Shown here: in pieces, positions 1-11,440 of the stretch
Numbering within the stretch: the first letter of the stretch is position 1
Layout: every line of letters starts with the position of its first letter
Assembly: GCA_027422505.1 (NCBI GenBank)
Contig: JAPQWV010001128.1
Location: 1 to 64,000, forward strand
DNA: 64,000 nucleotides
Source of the DNA: Craterostigma plantagineum
Lineage: Eukaryota > Streptophyta > Magnoliopsida > Lamiales > Linderniaceae
Direction: 5' to 3'
Notes under the pieces: generated by a model
The model's database searches: none
What the model was told of the DNA's origin: nothing
The model's input: the letters and a program-made list of their open reading frames with translations, nothing else
Program-made: the position numbers and the translations under genes

Positions 1-2025
1 ACGCCTTGGCAAGATCGTCACGCCGACCACGGGACGTATCCAAATTCCACCTCCTCCCCAAGGATGGCTAGAGGGAGGGGAAGATGTTTTAGAAGAGATT
101 GTTTTGTTTGTAATTGTGTGTTTGATTTACAAAAACTCAAACACACTTAAGTTTTTCTCAAAGAACAAACTCATACGCTCTCAACTCTCTCTAAACTCCA
201 AGTTTAGTGTGAGAAAGCTTGGATAAAATTATGGACGAAATTCTTCAAAAAAAATAAAGATTAAATCAAACTTCACCCTTTGAAATTGATTTTAATCATA
301 ATTAATCCAAATCATATCATATATGACTCATAACTTGTTTGTTTCCTTTGTATTATATCATCTAATGACTAGACATTATCCCACAAGTCTAACAAAAAAA
401 CAAGGAACGAATTTGGATTTGATTTGGACAAGTTTTGACCAAAAACTGTCGGTTCACGGCCTCTTGCAAAGGTCCTCACGGCCGTGACGAGCTTAGCCAA
501 GCTTCTGCCCGTCATCACAGCCCGATTCACGGCCATGAACAAGTCCCTGACGGCCTTCACGGCCTAGGACATGATGGTCACGGCCGTGACCAAGTCGGGT
601 CAAAAAAACATGGCCTCTGTCGACCTTCACGGCCTCTTGCACAAGGTGTCACGGCCGTGACTCATTTGACAGCTTTGCGACAGTTACGTAGATCTCTTAG
701 ATCGAGGGGTAAACGATGTCCGATGGGCCTGAAATTTTAACCACAGATATAATACTCACAATATTGATTCTGACCAAAGGGATTCTCAATCCGAGATATT
801 ATTTTTGAATCTGCTGCTACTTTTCAGGCGGGCTTCACAACCTTGACGAGCCTTGCTCATGGTTGTGAACCCTATTTTCGGTCCATTCTTTGTCGTTTCA
901 TTCCGGGAATCTTATTCCAAGTAAATATAGTTTCTAAAAACTATTATTTAATATTTATTAACGTCTCCAAGACGTTATGTAATAAACACATCTTACTTTA
1001 GTAGATACTGTCTCGGTGATCCTTTTTAAGCCCGACTCTCTTGGTTCGTCTCAACCCGGCAAGGGAGGAATCCAAGAACCGGTAAGCACCTAGCCAATCC
1101 CGTGGTACCGAATAGATCCCGTGTTGAGTACGTTCTTCGTATTTTACGAACCGACTATAGATCGTCGTAATACGTATAGACCCTTCACATATATCCCGGT
1201 GAGTGAGAGCCATGGTAATGTCAAATCACTAACCGACACTATGTCAAATTCGTGATGAAGAAATTACTACACTCCACGTCCCCACGTGAGTTAGTTTTTA
1301 TACTTTGCAAAGATTCCGTAATTCCTCGTCCTGAATACGCATAGGACATATACCTCGATTACTTGCAAGGTTGTGAATGCCCTCACGACTGTCAATGCCC
1401 AGCAGTTGCACTTTGTTGTCAAGACTGCATGTTGCCGCTGACCCATGTTCAACTCGAACAAGGCGGGCCTGGCAAACTCAGTGACAAGTCAGGACCCCGA
1501 AGCCAACTCTGTCAATGACCCTTCGGTCTAAGGTCCACGTATACTACTATAGTCAATCGATCGATCATTGACACTCACGAGTAATTAGCCATGTGATCGT
1601 CGATTACGTGTCGTGTCCAAATACAAGTTAATCCCCTGATTCAACTCATACCAATGTTACGACTCCCTCTTCCCAAGTGAATGGTGGCACAACCATTTAG
1701 AGTCGTCAACAAATAAGTCATGATCGACACGTAGTCACCCTACTGATGTCTCAGACTTATGGACTAATTAATAGACGAGAATAATAGCTCACCGGTGCCC
1801 CCTCTCTCATCCCATGAGAATCGGTGACTAAAACTCGTATATATGGGTTTTATTATTTACCGTCTACCGGGATGCCTAGTAAGACTAGATAGGTAAATAA
1901 ATATATTGCCTAATTCCATAAATAATATTTGAATACAATATCCAAATATTAAAGTGTGAATAACAGGTTTCATATTTATGCCCTATCATTACATCCTCGA
2001 ATGGCATTCCGAGGGCATATCCCCA
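1..2025. other. Unassigned repeat-like DNA, no gene supported
   Basis: No reading frame here resembles a protein family I recognise; the open stretches are short and lack motifs. The stretch around 740-1800 is evenly mixed in base composition and looks like an old LTR or untranslated part of a retroelement, but I found no partner copy in the window. It ends where sequence matching the Athila LTR begins. The call as retroelement-derived is inference only. Confidence 0.4.
447..660. repeat. Array of CACGGCC / CACGGCCGTG palindromic motifs
   Basis: The motif TCACGGCC occurs repeatedly with irregular spacing. Three occurrences extend to the palindrome TCACGGCCGTGA (near 477, 570 and 648), and the middle one extends to the 16-bp palindrome GGTCACGGCCGTGACC. 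The units are separated by unrelated 15-40 bp segments, so this is not a simple tandem repeat. Every copy contains CG dinucleotides. Such motifs are familiar from LTR regions of some plant retroelements, which would fit the surrounding DNA. Confidence 0.6.
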
Positions 2026-2182
2026 AACAGTTGATTGGTGCACTCTCGCATAGGGTTGCTCTACACGCAGGAGAGCGGGTAGCATGTATGTTAAGAATTT
2101 TTACCTTGACTTAATTCATATGGATTAGATAAAAGTTGATTGCATGAAGACGTAGGATTAATCCGTGCCGAAATATGTGCTT
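2026..2182 (+). repeat. Left part of an older Athila LTR, split by a newer element
   Basis: From the words CAGTTGATTGG onward this matches the internal LTR segment at about 3411-3558, with many substitutions. It breaks off at TGCTT, exactly where the full-length element starts. The rest of the same LTR continues at 13035-13244. The LTR 5' half is missing, so the older copy was already truncated. TGCTT (2178-2182) is the left target duplication of the younger element. Confidence 0.8.
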
Positions 2183-3769
2183 TGATATAGTTGGGGTTTT
2201 ACGAACATCTTAGACCCGAAAAAATTGCGTAATTCCATCGTTATAGGTCTAATGTCCGAGAATATCCATCGTATGTCACTTTTCATATTTTACAGGTAAA
2301 AGAGCAAAAAGAGCCGAAAATCGGGAACGAACTTGGGCCAAATTTCATCCTAAAATATGAGTCCATGAAAAGCCCGAAACTATTCGGCCCATAAGCTAAC
2401 TTTCAGCCCATTGAGCAGCCCAAGCCCAACATACATATAGAAACAATATACAAATACATACAACGATGGATAGAGACAGAGAGTGATGATAGCGATCGAC
2501 TCTTGAGGAAAATAACCACGAGCACACAATGCGCAGACAAAGGAAGAAAAAAGGAGACTTTATGGCAGCGATGTATCCAAGGACGATGCTGAGAACAGAT
2601 TTTGAAGAAATTAATGATGCGCGTGATATTACGATAGGATATGTTTCTTCATGGAAAATGATGGGTTGAAGTCGCTGCCATCGTCTATAAAAGGAGCAGC
2701 TCATCGTGAGTTCAAGAGAGCAGATCACCCACTCACGAAGCTAGCTGCTGCAAAGCTCATGTCACGTTAACCCAAAATAAGCTGACACCTCGCAATCATT
2801 CGAAGCTCACACCTCAAACCTCACAGCTCTCAAACCCGACACCTCCCGAGCTCACATATCATAGCTGAAGCCGCACGTCCTTCCAAGCACGCAGCTCATA
2901 CGAAGAATATAACGGGCGAGACTTGACGATCGAGCACTTCCTAAGTTGCCCACCACCCGTTCGACGAAAGTACTGTGAGGGGCGTACTTTTCTATCTTTT
3001 CTTTTTCTTGTGCTGTTTTATTATGTGTTTATGTTTAAACCTATGTTGCTTTCGCTAATTAATAGTGCGTAAGTCGTTTTGTGGTTAAGGCCTTATTAGG
3101 CCGGATTATGAACTCGTATTAATGTTATCGTGCTTTATTTAATCGTATGTGAAAGTTATGTGTTCTTCGCTGAGTTTAATGCCTGCGTATGATTGATCGC
3201 CCATATGCTTGTTTTGTTGATTGGTTTATGCGACGAGAGGTGATTAGACCGGTTAGAATTAAAGTGTCGAAACGCCACGACGTAAAAATGACCAGAAATG
3301 GAATCAGTTTCGTCCGTGTGGTTTTCCGAGACTTTAGGCGTCGAAAGCGCCTAAACTCGGGGAATTTATAAAGCCAAATGCGTGCGGAGTAACTACAGTC
3401 ATATAGGGATATAGTTGATTGGTCATTCTCGCATAGGGTTGCTATACACGCGAGAGCGGGGGGTAGCACGTATGTTAGAAATTTCTACCTTAACTTAAAT
3501 CGTATTGATTAGATAAAGTCGATTGCATGAAGACATAGATTAATCCGTGCCGAATATGTGCTTTAATCACGTTTGTCATCAATTAATATCGTAATGTTTT
3601 ATAGCTGTATATTTGTTTTTTAATTCTAAAAAAAAAATATAATTATTTGCATAAGCTAGAATCATATTTTAGAATTAATCGAGCTATCCTCGTGGATCGA
3701 TACTCGATTTACGTCCGTTTTATACTACTTGCACGACCTAGTATACTTGCTAGTATTCGAGCGGTGTCA
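2183..3769 (+). repeat. 5' LTR of the Athila-type element
   Basis: The LTR is 1587 bp with TG...CA ends and matches 11441-13029 almost throughout. Differences are mostly one-base indels. A TATA box lies at 2686-2693 (TATAAAAG), with a plausible transcription start shortly downstream. This is the usual promoter position in an LTR retrotransposon. Confidence 0.92.
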
Positions 3770-3775
3770 AGTTTT

Positions 3776-3793
3776 TGGCGCCGTTGCCGGGGA
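3776..3793 (+). promoter_or_regulatory. Primer binding site for tRNA-Asp
   Basis: TGGCGCCGTTGCCGGGGA lies six bases inside the 5' LTR. It is complementary to the 3' end of plant tRNA-Asp(GTC) including its CCA. It primes minus-strand synthesis and is the expected site for Athila-type elements. Confidence 0.9.
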
Positions 3794-4290
3794 TAGCAGT
3801 AATATTATTTTTAAAATATATTCTGAATTTTAGTTTTAAAAAAAATTATTTCTATTATTTTTATTAGTAGTCCTAAAAAACAGTTTTAAAACAGTTACAT
3901 ATAAAAAAATATATTTTTTATCTTGATTATTATTTTTTTTCTTACGCACCCTATCTCTAAAAAAAAATATTATTATTATATTTATTATTATTCTTACTAT
4001 TTTATTTTAATTTTTTATAAATATTTATTATTATTATTTATTATTTTGCAGTAGAAGTATTATATAAATATTATTATTTTTTAGTAGTTATTATTAGCAT
4101 TACTATTATTATAATTATCATTTTAGATATATATTTACTTTAGTATCTATTACTATTATTTTTTGTTTAATTATCACTACTTTATTATTATTCTTAGTCT
4201 TTATTATTATTATATATTATTATTATATTTTCCTTTCACGACACTTATTTACGTTGATTTTTCCGTCTTTGGCAGAATTATACTTGGTGT
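3794..4290 (+). other. AT-rich leader between primer site and gag
   Basis: This stretch is dominated by TTATTA runs and short A and T tracts. I see no gene. It is the untranslated leader of the Athila-type element. Confidence 0.7.
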
Positions 4291-5573
4291 ATGACACGTA
4301 GCTCAAATACAGGACCATTATTATTCGACAGTGAAATAGAAGCGACGTGCCGCCGTAACAACCGAGATCGTAGACGAAGGAGGATAATCACGACCACGAC
4401 AACCAGGAGGAGGTCCACGACCATGATGGACAACATAACCACGGGGCAGTACCTCCTCGTCCCACGCTGCTTAGTCGTGCACTTCCGGGACTGTTCGATG
4501 ACAACGATCCGATTGTCATTCCCGGAGGGCAGAACCATTTTGAGATTAAACCGGTTACACTACAAATGGTGACTGGTTCGGTCCAATTCCATGGGCTGAC
4601 AAACGAGGACGCAAACGCTCACTTTTTAAAATTTTCACAAATTTGCAAAACGATTAAATACCCGGTGTTTCAGCGGAAGTTATAGGATTAACGTTTTTCC
4701 CATTTTCTTTGACAGGAAAGGCGTCAGAGTGGTTCTCATCACTTCCACACGCCTCCATCACTAGTTGGGAGGAACTGACGGAATGCTTTCTAGAGAAGTA
4801 CTACCCTTTATCGAGAACTAGCGAGATCAGAAGTCAATTGGTAAATTTTAAGCAGGAGGTGGCGAGACTCTGAGCGATGCATGGCATAGATATAAGAGTC
4901 TTCTTAGGCGGTGCCCGAACCATAGTATACCCTTGAGCGTTCAGATGCAATCATTTTTCCTGGGACTGAGTACACAAAATAAGAGAATCGTCGATGGCGG
5001 GTGTACACGGAATTTCATGGAGCTAGCCGACGAAGATGCACTCCAAGCCATCGAGCGTATCGCAGCTTATCCCGCAAGGTATACGGAACAAGATTTAGAC
5101 CGGCGAGCGGTTGGAGTACACGAGATAAGTAGTTCTATAGAGGCTCAATTGAAGCTATACATAGGAGGTTAGACGAGATGCAAGGCAAGGATCCCGAAAC
5201 AGTAAACCACATTCACAATAGGCCGAGAAATGCATACTCGAACACGTACGATTCGAGCTGGAGGAATCATCCGAATTTGTCGTATGGAAATTCCCACTAC
5301 CTAAAACCTCCAGAAGCTCAGAATCAGCAGAATGCACCTCCACCACCAAAACAGAAAGCCGAATGGGAGCTAGCGTTCGAGAAGATGACTCAGTATCAAA
5401 ACGACCAAAATCGCAAGAAGGATGAGAGGCTCGACAAGTTAGAGAATACATTGCAAAGTTTGGCAAGTTCGATGAATCATTTGATGAGCTCTTTGTCCCG
5501 AACGCAAGCAGGGAACACTCCCAAGCGATACAGAGAAAGAACCCTCGAGAGTATGCTAAAGCCATTCAGCTGA
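4291..5573 (+). pseudogene. gag of the Athila-type element, frameshifted
   Basis: This encodes the capsid-like Gag protein that packages element RNA. It opens at an ATG at 4291 and is spread over at least three frames. Around 4590-4930 the translated words TGKASEWFSSLP, SWEELTECFLEKY and NKRIVDGGCTRNFMEL mark a retrotransposon Gag domain. The part from 5178 is rich in Asn, Pro and Gln and ends in a predicted coiled stretch (ERLDKLENTLQSL). No CCHC zinc knuckle is evident, as in many Athila Gag proteins. The breaks are one-base indels, which may be real or sequencing error. Confidence 0.8.
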
Positions 5574-5576
5574 GAA

Positions 5577-6518
5577 ATGGAAAGACACTCGAGCCAGCTC
5601 CGGAAAAGAAGAAGGCGACAATGGAGATCAAAACCAGAAAAGGCCGATCAGAACAAAGCCGCGACCAAGGACGAGAACATTCAGGCCCATGAGGGAAAGC
5701 AAAAGGCGGAGAATGTATCGGACAGCCCACTAAACGGAAAAGAAGGCCGAACCACTGCCTCCTATCAAGATCCGACCTCCATTCCCGCAGCGCTACGAAA
5801 AGGAAAACAGGACAAACATTTTGAACGTTTTATTGACATATTTAAAAAACTTGAAATTAATATCCCTTTTTGTGAAGCACTTTTGCAGATTCCGAAGTAC
5901 GCGAAGTTCATGAAGGAAATATTATCGAATCGAAATAAACTGGAAGAACACGGTACTATTGCGCTTAATGAAGAATGCTCGGCTGTGCTACAAAGGAAGT
6001 TACCTCCAAAGATTAAAGACAGAGGGAGCTTCTCTATTCCTTGTTCAATAGGCTCACTTTCTTTTACCAATGTTTTATGTGATTTGGGTGCGAGCATTAA
6101 TCTATTACCATTTTCTCTTCTTAGGAAACTTGGAGTTGGCGAGCCGAAACCCACATCTACAATCCTTCAGTTAGCAGACAGATCGATCACATACCCACGA
6201 GGGATAATTGAAGATGTACTAGTTAAGGTGGGAGAACACTACTTTCCGGCAGACTTCGTAGTGCTGGATATGGAAGAAGACACCGACATGCCACTGATAC
6301 TAGGAAGACCATTTTTAAATACGGCGAGAGCTCTTATTGATGTCGGTAATGGTAAGCTTATCCTTCAGGTAGGGGACGATAAGGTAGAATTTGATGTTTA
6401 CAAAGCGATGAAACACCCTACGGATGATAATTCGTGTTCCTTTATCGATACTATTGACAAATGCGCTTTTGAGTATGTCAAAGTTTTCAGAAACAAGGAT
6501 GAGTTGGAGCATGTCTAA
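5577..6518 (+). pseudogene. Aspartic protease segment of gag-pol (Athila-type)
   Basis: A frame of about 313 codons stays open here. After a charged Lys/Glu-rich N-terminal third comes a retropepsin fold: the catalytic Asp lies in LCDLGASINLLP, followed by the hydrophobic-Gly flap region and LILGRPFLNTARALIDVG. This protease cuts the Gag-Pol polyprotein. The LG after Asp replaces the usual TG or SG and is common in this lineage. The frame follows gag directly and leads to the reverse transcriptase after another frame change, so it is part of a broken polyprotein. Confidence 0.85.
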
Positions 6519-6559
6519 CTGGAGAGGATATTGAGAATCAGGATGATTTAGCGTTTATC

Positions 6560-8431
6560 GTGGCGAGTCTAGACGCAAATCCACCATACAAGAGGACGGC
6601 CAAACTGAAAATTGAGCCGCTCGATCGACCATCGGAACGCCAACCACGACCCTCAATCGAAGACCCTCCAATTTTAGATCTTAAGCCCTTACCGAATCAT
6701 TTAAAATATGTTTTTCTTGGTGCATCTGATACTTTGCCAGTGATTATTTCTTCTTCCTTGACAGATACTATGGAAGAAAAGCTTCTACGAATGCTAAGAG
6801 AAACATAAACGAGCTTTTGCATGGAAAGTGGCGGATATAAGAGGAGTTAGTCCAACCATTTGCGTACACAAAATTTTGATGGAAGACGCATATAAACCAG
6901 TTGTGCAACCGCAGAGACGTTTAAACCCAATGATGCAAGAAGTGGTGAAAAAGGAGGTAATCAAGCTTTTGGACGCAGGTATCATTTATCCTATCTCCGA
7001 CAGTGCATGGGTAAGCCCAATACAGGTAGTTCCTAAAAAGGGAGGCATGACTGTAGTTAAAAATGATTCTAATGAGTTAATTCCCACTAGGACAGTTACG
7101 GGTTGGCGGGTCTGCATAGACTACAGAAAATTAAATGACGCAACTCGTAAGGATCACTTCCCACTCCCTTTATTGATCAAATGTTAGAAAGGTTAGCTGG
7201 ACATGAGTTTTATTGCTTTCTAGATGGCTACTCGGATATAATCAAATATCGATAGCACTAGAGGATCAAGAAAAGACTACTTTTACTTGTCCTTACGGTA
7301 CTTTTGCATATAGACGTATGCCATTTGGTTTATGTAATGCACCAGCTACATTTCAAAGATGCATGTTAGCTATCTTCCATGATGTAGTGGAAAAGTTTAT
7401 GGAGATTTTCATGGATGACTTTTCTGTGTTTGGTTCCTCATTTGATGCATGCCTCGATAATTTAGCTTTCGTTCTGAACCGATGTGAGGAGACTAATCTT
7501 GTCTTGAATTGGGAAAAATGTCACTTTATGGTACAAGAAGGGATAGTTCTTGGTCATAAGATATTTCACAAAGGAATCGAGGTGGATCGAGCAAAAAATC
7601 GACGCGATTGAGCGACTTCTACCACCCACGTCGGTGAAGGCGGTTCGGAAGCTTTCTAGGCCACGCAGGATTTTACCGACGCTTCATAAAAGATTTTTCG
7701 AAGATTGCTAAGCCTTTATCTAATTTATTGGTTAAAGATGTTGCTTTTAATTTTACTGATGAATGTTTACAGGCCTTTCGAACTTTGAAGGAGAAACTCA
7801 CCACTGCCCCAGTGATAGTCGCACCGGATTGGACGCTTCCATTTATACTGATGTGCGATGCTAGCGACGGTGCAGTTGGTGCTGTTTTAGGACAACGTAA
7901 GGATAAGATTTCCAGACCATTACTACGCTAGTAAGACTCTCGACGATGCACAGAGAAATTATGCTACCACCGAGAAGGAGCTACTAGCTGTGGTATTTGC
8001 GCTAGACAAATTTCATTCTTATTGTGTTAAATAAAGTAATCATATATACTGATCATGCTGCATTGCGACACTTATTTGCTAAGAAAGATGCTAAGCCTAG
8101 GTTGATTCGTTGGATTTTACTGCTTCAAGAGTATGACTTAGAAATTCGTGATAAGAAAGGTGTCGAGAATGTGATAGCTGATCACTTATCTAGGCTAGAC
8201 AATTCACATGAGCTTGATAAGAACGTACCGATTGATGAATGCTTTCCTGACGAACAATTATATGCTTTACTTAATACATCGTTGCCTTGGTATGCGGATT
8301 TTGCGAATTATGCTGCTACAGGTGATATTCCTACGGGCTTGACTTTTCATCAGAAGAAGAAATTTCTTTCTGATGCAAAGCATTACCTGTGGGATGATCC
8401 ATTTTGTACAAGATTTGCTCTGACCAAGTAA
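6560..8431 (+). pseudogene. Reverse transcriptase and RNase H of the Athila-type element
   Basis: The reverse transcriptase copies element RNA into DNA. The palm is recognisable from WVSPIQVVPKKGG, RVCIDYRKLNDATRKDHFPLP, KTTFTCPYGTFAYRRMPFGL and the active-site FMDDFSVFG. Frames change near 7190 and 7610. RNase H begins near 7840 with the acidic CDASDGAVGAVLGQ, continues with a [11 protein letters not shown] motif after 8040, and ends with VIADHLSRL. Order and spacing match Ty3/gypsy pol. Several single-base indels interrupt it, so no continuous product is predicted. Confidence 0.9.
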
Positions 8432-9684
8432 TTCGGCGATGTATTCCTTCCGAAGAGGTAAACTCTGTCCTATCTCATTGTCATTCTGGTTTGACGGGTG
8501 GACACCACGGTCCGACGAGAACTGCATTTAAAGTACTACAATCAGGTTAATTCTGGCCTACTTTATTAAAGATGCTCATACATTTGTGGCTTCATGTGAT
8601 CGTTGTCAACGTACGGGTAATATTTCTAGAAAACATGAAATGCCTTTGAATAGCATGTTAGAAGTGAGCTCTTTGATGTTTGGGGTATAGATTTTATGGG
8701 GCCTTTTCCTACTTCATGCTCTAATAAGTACATACTGGTTGCAGTTGATTATGTATCTAAGTGGGTAGAGGCTGAAGCATGTAGGACTAATGATGCACGT
8801 GTAGTCATTCGATTTCTGAAAAAAACATATCTTTACTCGCTTTGGTACACCTCGTGCAATAATTAGTGATGGTGGCACTCATTTTTGTAACAAATTATTT
8901 GCCAATTTATTATCAAAATATGGTGTCAAACATAAAGTGTCTACCCCATACCATCCCCAAACCAGTGGACAGGTAGAAGTCTCCAACAGGGAACTTAAAC
9001 AGATCTTAGAAAACAGTAAATGCCTCTAGAAAGGATTGGTCTTTAAAGTTAGATGATGCATTATGGGCATATCGTACTGCTTTTAAAACCCCTATAGGAA
9101 CCTCGCCTTTTAGACTAGTATTTGGGAAAGCATGTCATTTACCTGTCGAGTTAGAACACCGTGCATATTGGGCTGTTAAAAAACTTAATTTTGAGTATTC
9201 TGAGGCAGGTAAAATAGGTTGCTACAACTAAATGAGATGGAAGAATTTCGTCAGAAAGCGTACGAAAATGCGAAACTCTACAAAGAGCGAACGAAAAAAA
9301 GGCATGACAAGAGAATCATACGGAAGAGAGTTCAAAATCGGTGATCGAGTGTTACTCTTCAGCTCGCGACTACGTTTATTCCCAGGAAAATTAAAGAGTA
9401 AGTGGAGTGGACCCTATGAAGTGGCGGAAGTGTTTCCTTCCGGAGCCGTACAAATCCTCAAAGATGGAAAAGAATTATTTACGGTCAATGCTCAACGCCT
9501 CAAGTTGTACGATGATCGAGAAGTAGAGGAAACTACATCGATTAATCTTGTTGAACCTAATGTTACTAATGCAAGTGCTTGTCGTTATTCTGTGTCTTCC
9601 AGGGCCATGTCGCCTGGAGATAATACCAGCGATCTGAAGGACCTCCAGAACAACGACAGAAGCCGAGACAATGACCCTCCTTGA
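8432..9684 (+). pseudogene. Integrase of the Athila-type element
   Basis: Integrase inserts the DNA copy into the genome. A His-His and Cys-Cys zinc region is readable around 8480-8625 (CDRCQRTGN). The catalytic core follows with FGVDFMGPFP-like, [10 protein letters not shown] and [15 protein letters not shown] words around 8670-9000, then [16 protein letters not shown] near 9050. The open frame from 9232 carries the C-terminal GPF/Y module (KLKSKWSGPYEV). Frames are broken at least three times. The C-terminal tail after about 9560 is low in complexity and poorly conserved. Confidence 0.88.
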
Positions 9685-11440
9685 TCAGTCTGATGGCTAG
9701 TCGAGCTAACGACTATAAAAGCAGCGCTTCTTGGGAGGCAACCCAAGTACTATATTTGCATTTCTATTTCTATTTTATTGAGTCTATATTAATTATCGCG
9801 TCTTATAAGTGTGTCTTTGCATTTGAATTTATTTTCACAAAAATTCGTATCACGGTGTCGTCTAGTTATGTTTCCTCGCAGGCTCGTACTCAGTTTGGGG
9901 GTGGTTCGTCCGCAGAAGTAGCTATATCCTGAAGGAACTAAAGTCTTCTCACAACTCGCCTCACATCGATCTACGCATTATTCAGGGCAGTGTCACTTAA
10001 ACTCTCTCTTTACTTTAAATTCTACACATTGGGGACAATGTGATAATTAGTTTGGGGGTGGGGTGACACATGCTAGATTTTATATGATATCGATCTCTTC
10101 GATTTATTAGTTGGTTTAAACTGATCAATGTTATGATTTGAACGTCACTTATGAAAACTCCTGCCAATGATGAAAATTTTTGAAATTTTGCTTGTGTCGA
10201 GATAAGATTCAGCTAATTGTGTGTGAAAGTTCTGCATATTACGTGTTTTGATATTAGCATGATTATCTGACCACACTGATGCTTCAGAAAAATAGTACGT
10301 ATCATGAGACACAAAACCCATAAAATATTGTGAGTTTTGAGCCAAAAAAAAAATATAGAGCAACACAATACTTGCTCATGTGTTTTTTCATGAGTGGCGC
10401 GCGTAGTCTGATTATTTTCGAACTTGCTTTGTTATGCATATCAATATCACTTTGTGGATTTTTGTGTACGAATATGATAAAGGCACTTAGATGAGTCACT
10501 GGCCTAAATATCTCCGCACCCAACATATCTATCAATTACTGAGCCCCTTTGAGTCTTATTAGCCTTATTTCTTTGATTTGGAGCCACGATATTTAGCCAC
10601 ATTATCCCTTTATTTTATCCTCCATCCTCGAACCTTTGTCAGCATGTTAGCTTACTAATCGCTTCAAAGTATTGAGTCTATTATTTTAGAGAAAAGACAA
10701 TTACGGTATGTTTTATCTGGTTGTGGTAGTAGTTTTATTAGTTGAAAAAAAAAAGAAGAAAAAAAAAGAGTGATCGAAAAAAAAAAAACTGAGAAAAGAA
10801 AAGTATCAAAAAAAGAAATATATATAAAAAGGTGTTGCAGTAGATTTTCAGAATTATTTTCTTGAATTATTAGTAGTAGTTTGAGTGCGTTTTTATAGTC
10901 ATACGACTTTCCGCTATTTGAGTCGTTATTTGTTGGTAGAGAGCATAGAAGGAAAAGCGATTTAGTGACTAACATGTTTGACTATTTTCAGCCCACTTAT
11001 CCCATATTTCACACCTTTTTACCTGAGCCCCATTACAAACCTGATAAAGACCTTTTGATTCGTTCACGATATCTTACTATGTGAATATGATGTGATGTAT
11101 TTGCAAGCTTAGAGTAATATCATTCTATGTCGTGAGTTGAGCGTTTTTATACAGATCCCAATTAAACACTTCGAGTGAACTGAGCGATCCATGTGAGAGT
11201 TGTTACTTGATACGTGTTACGATCTGGAAATATTTTTGTGGTTGATATGATTATGAACTATCATTCATGTCTCGTGTTTAGCTGGATCATTCATTAGTTG
11301 ATGACGATCTCGACCGATTGTGCTTTTGCTTTTCTGAGAATAAGCATGAGAATTCATTTAGTGACGACGAAAAATCCTAACTTGATTTAGTTTATTCCGC
11401 TTTTACGATCGGGGACGATCGAAGCTAGTTTGGGGGTTGT
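9685..11440 (+). other. Non-coding stretch between integrase and 3' LTR, with polypurine tract
   Basis: No env-like or other gene is visible. The block holds three polypurine-like words of the type AGTTTGGGGGTG (near 9891, 10049 and 11428). The last, TTTGGGGGTTGT, abuts the 3' LTR and is the likely primer for plus-strand synthesis. A run of A-rich tracts (10745-10830) lies in the middle. The words TTGGGGACAATGTG before the second tract are typical of this part of Athila-like elements. Confidence 0.7.

Noticed and set aside
3176..3469. Open frames on both strands within the Athila LTR
   Set aside because: The same DNA in the 3' LTR has the frame broken by small indels, and no motif is visible; LTR DNA is not expected to code.
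4278..4538. Minus-strand frame opposite the start of gag
   Set aside because: It is the shadow of the Arg- and Thr-rich start of Gag and has no motif of its own.
9681..11440. Possible env-like gene after Athila pol
   Set aside because: Some Athila members carry one, but here no frame exceeds about 105 codons and none shows a signal peptide with a plausible ectodomain and membrane segment.
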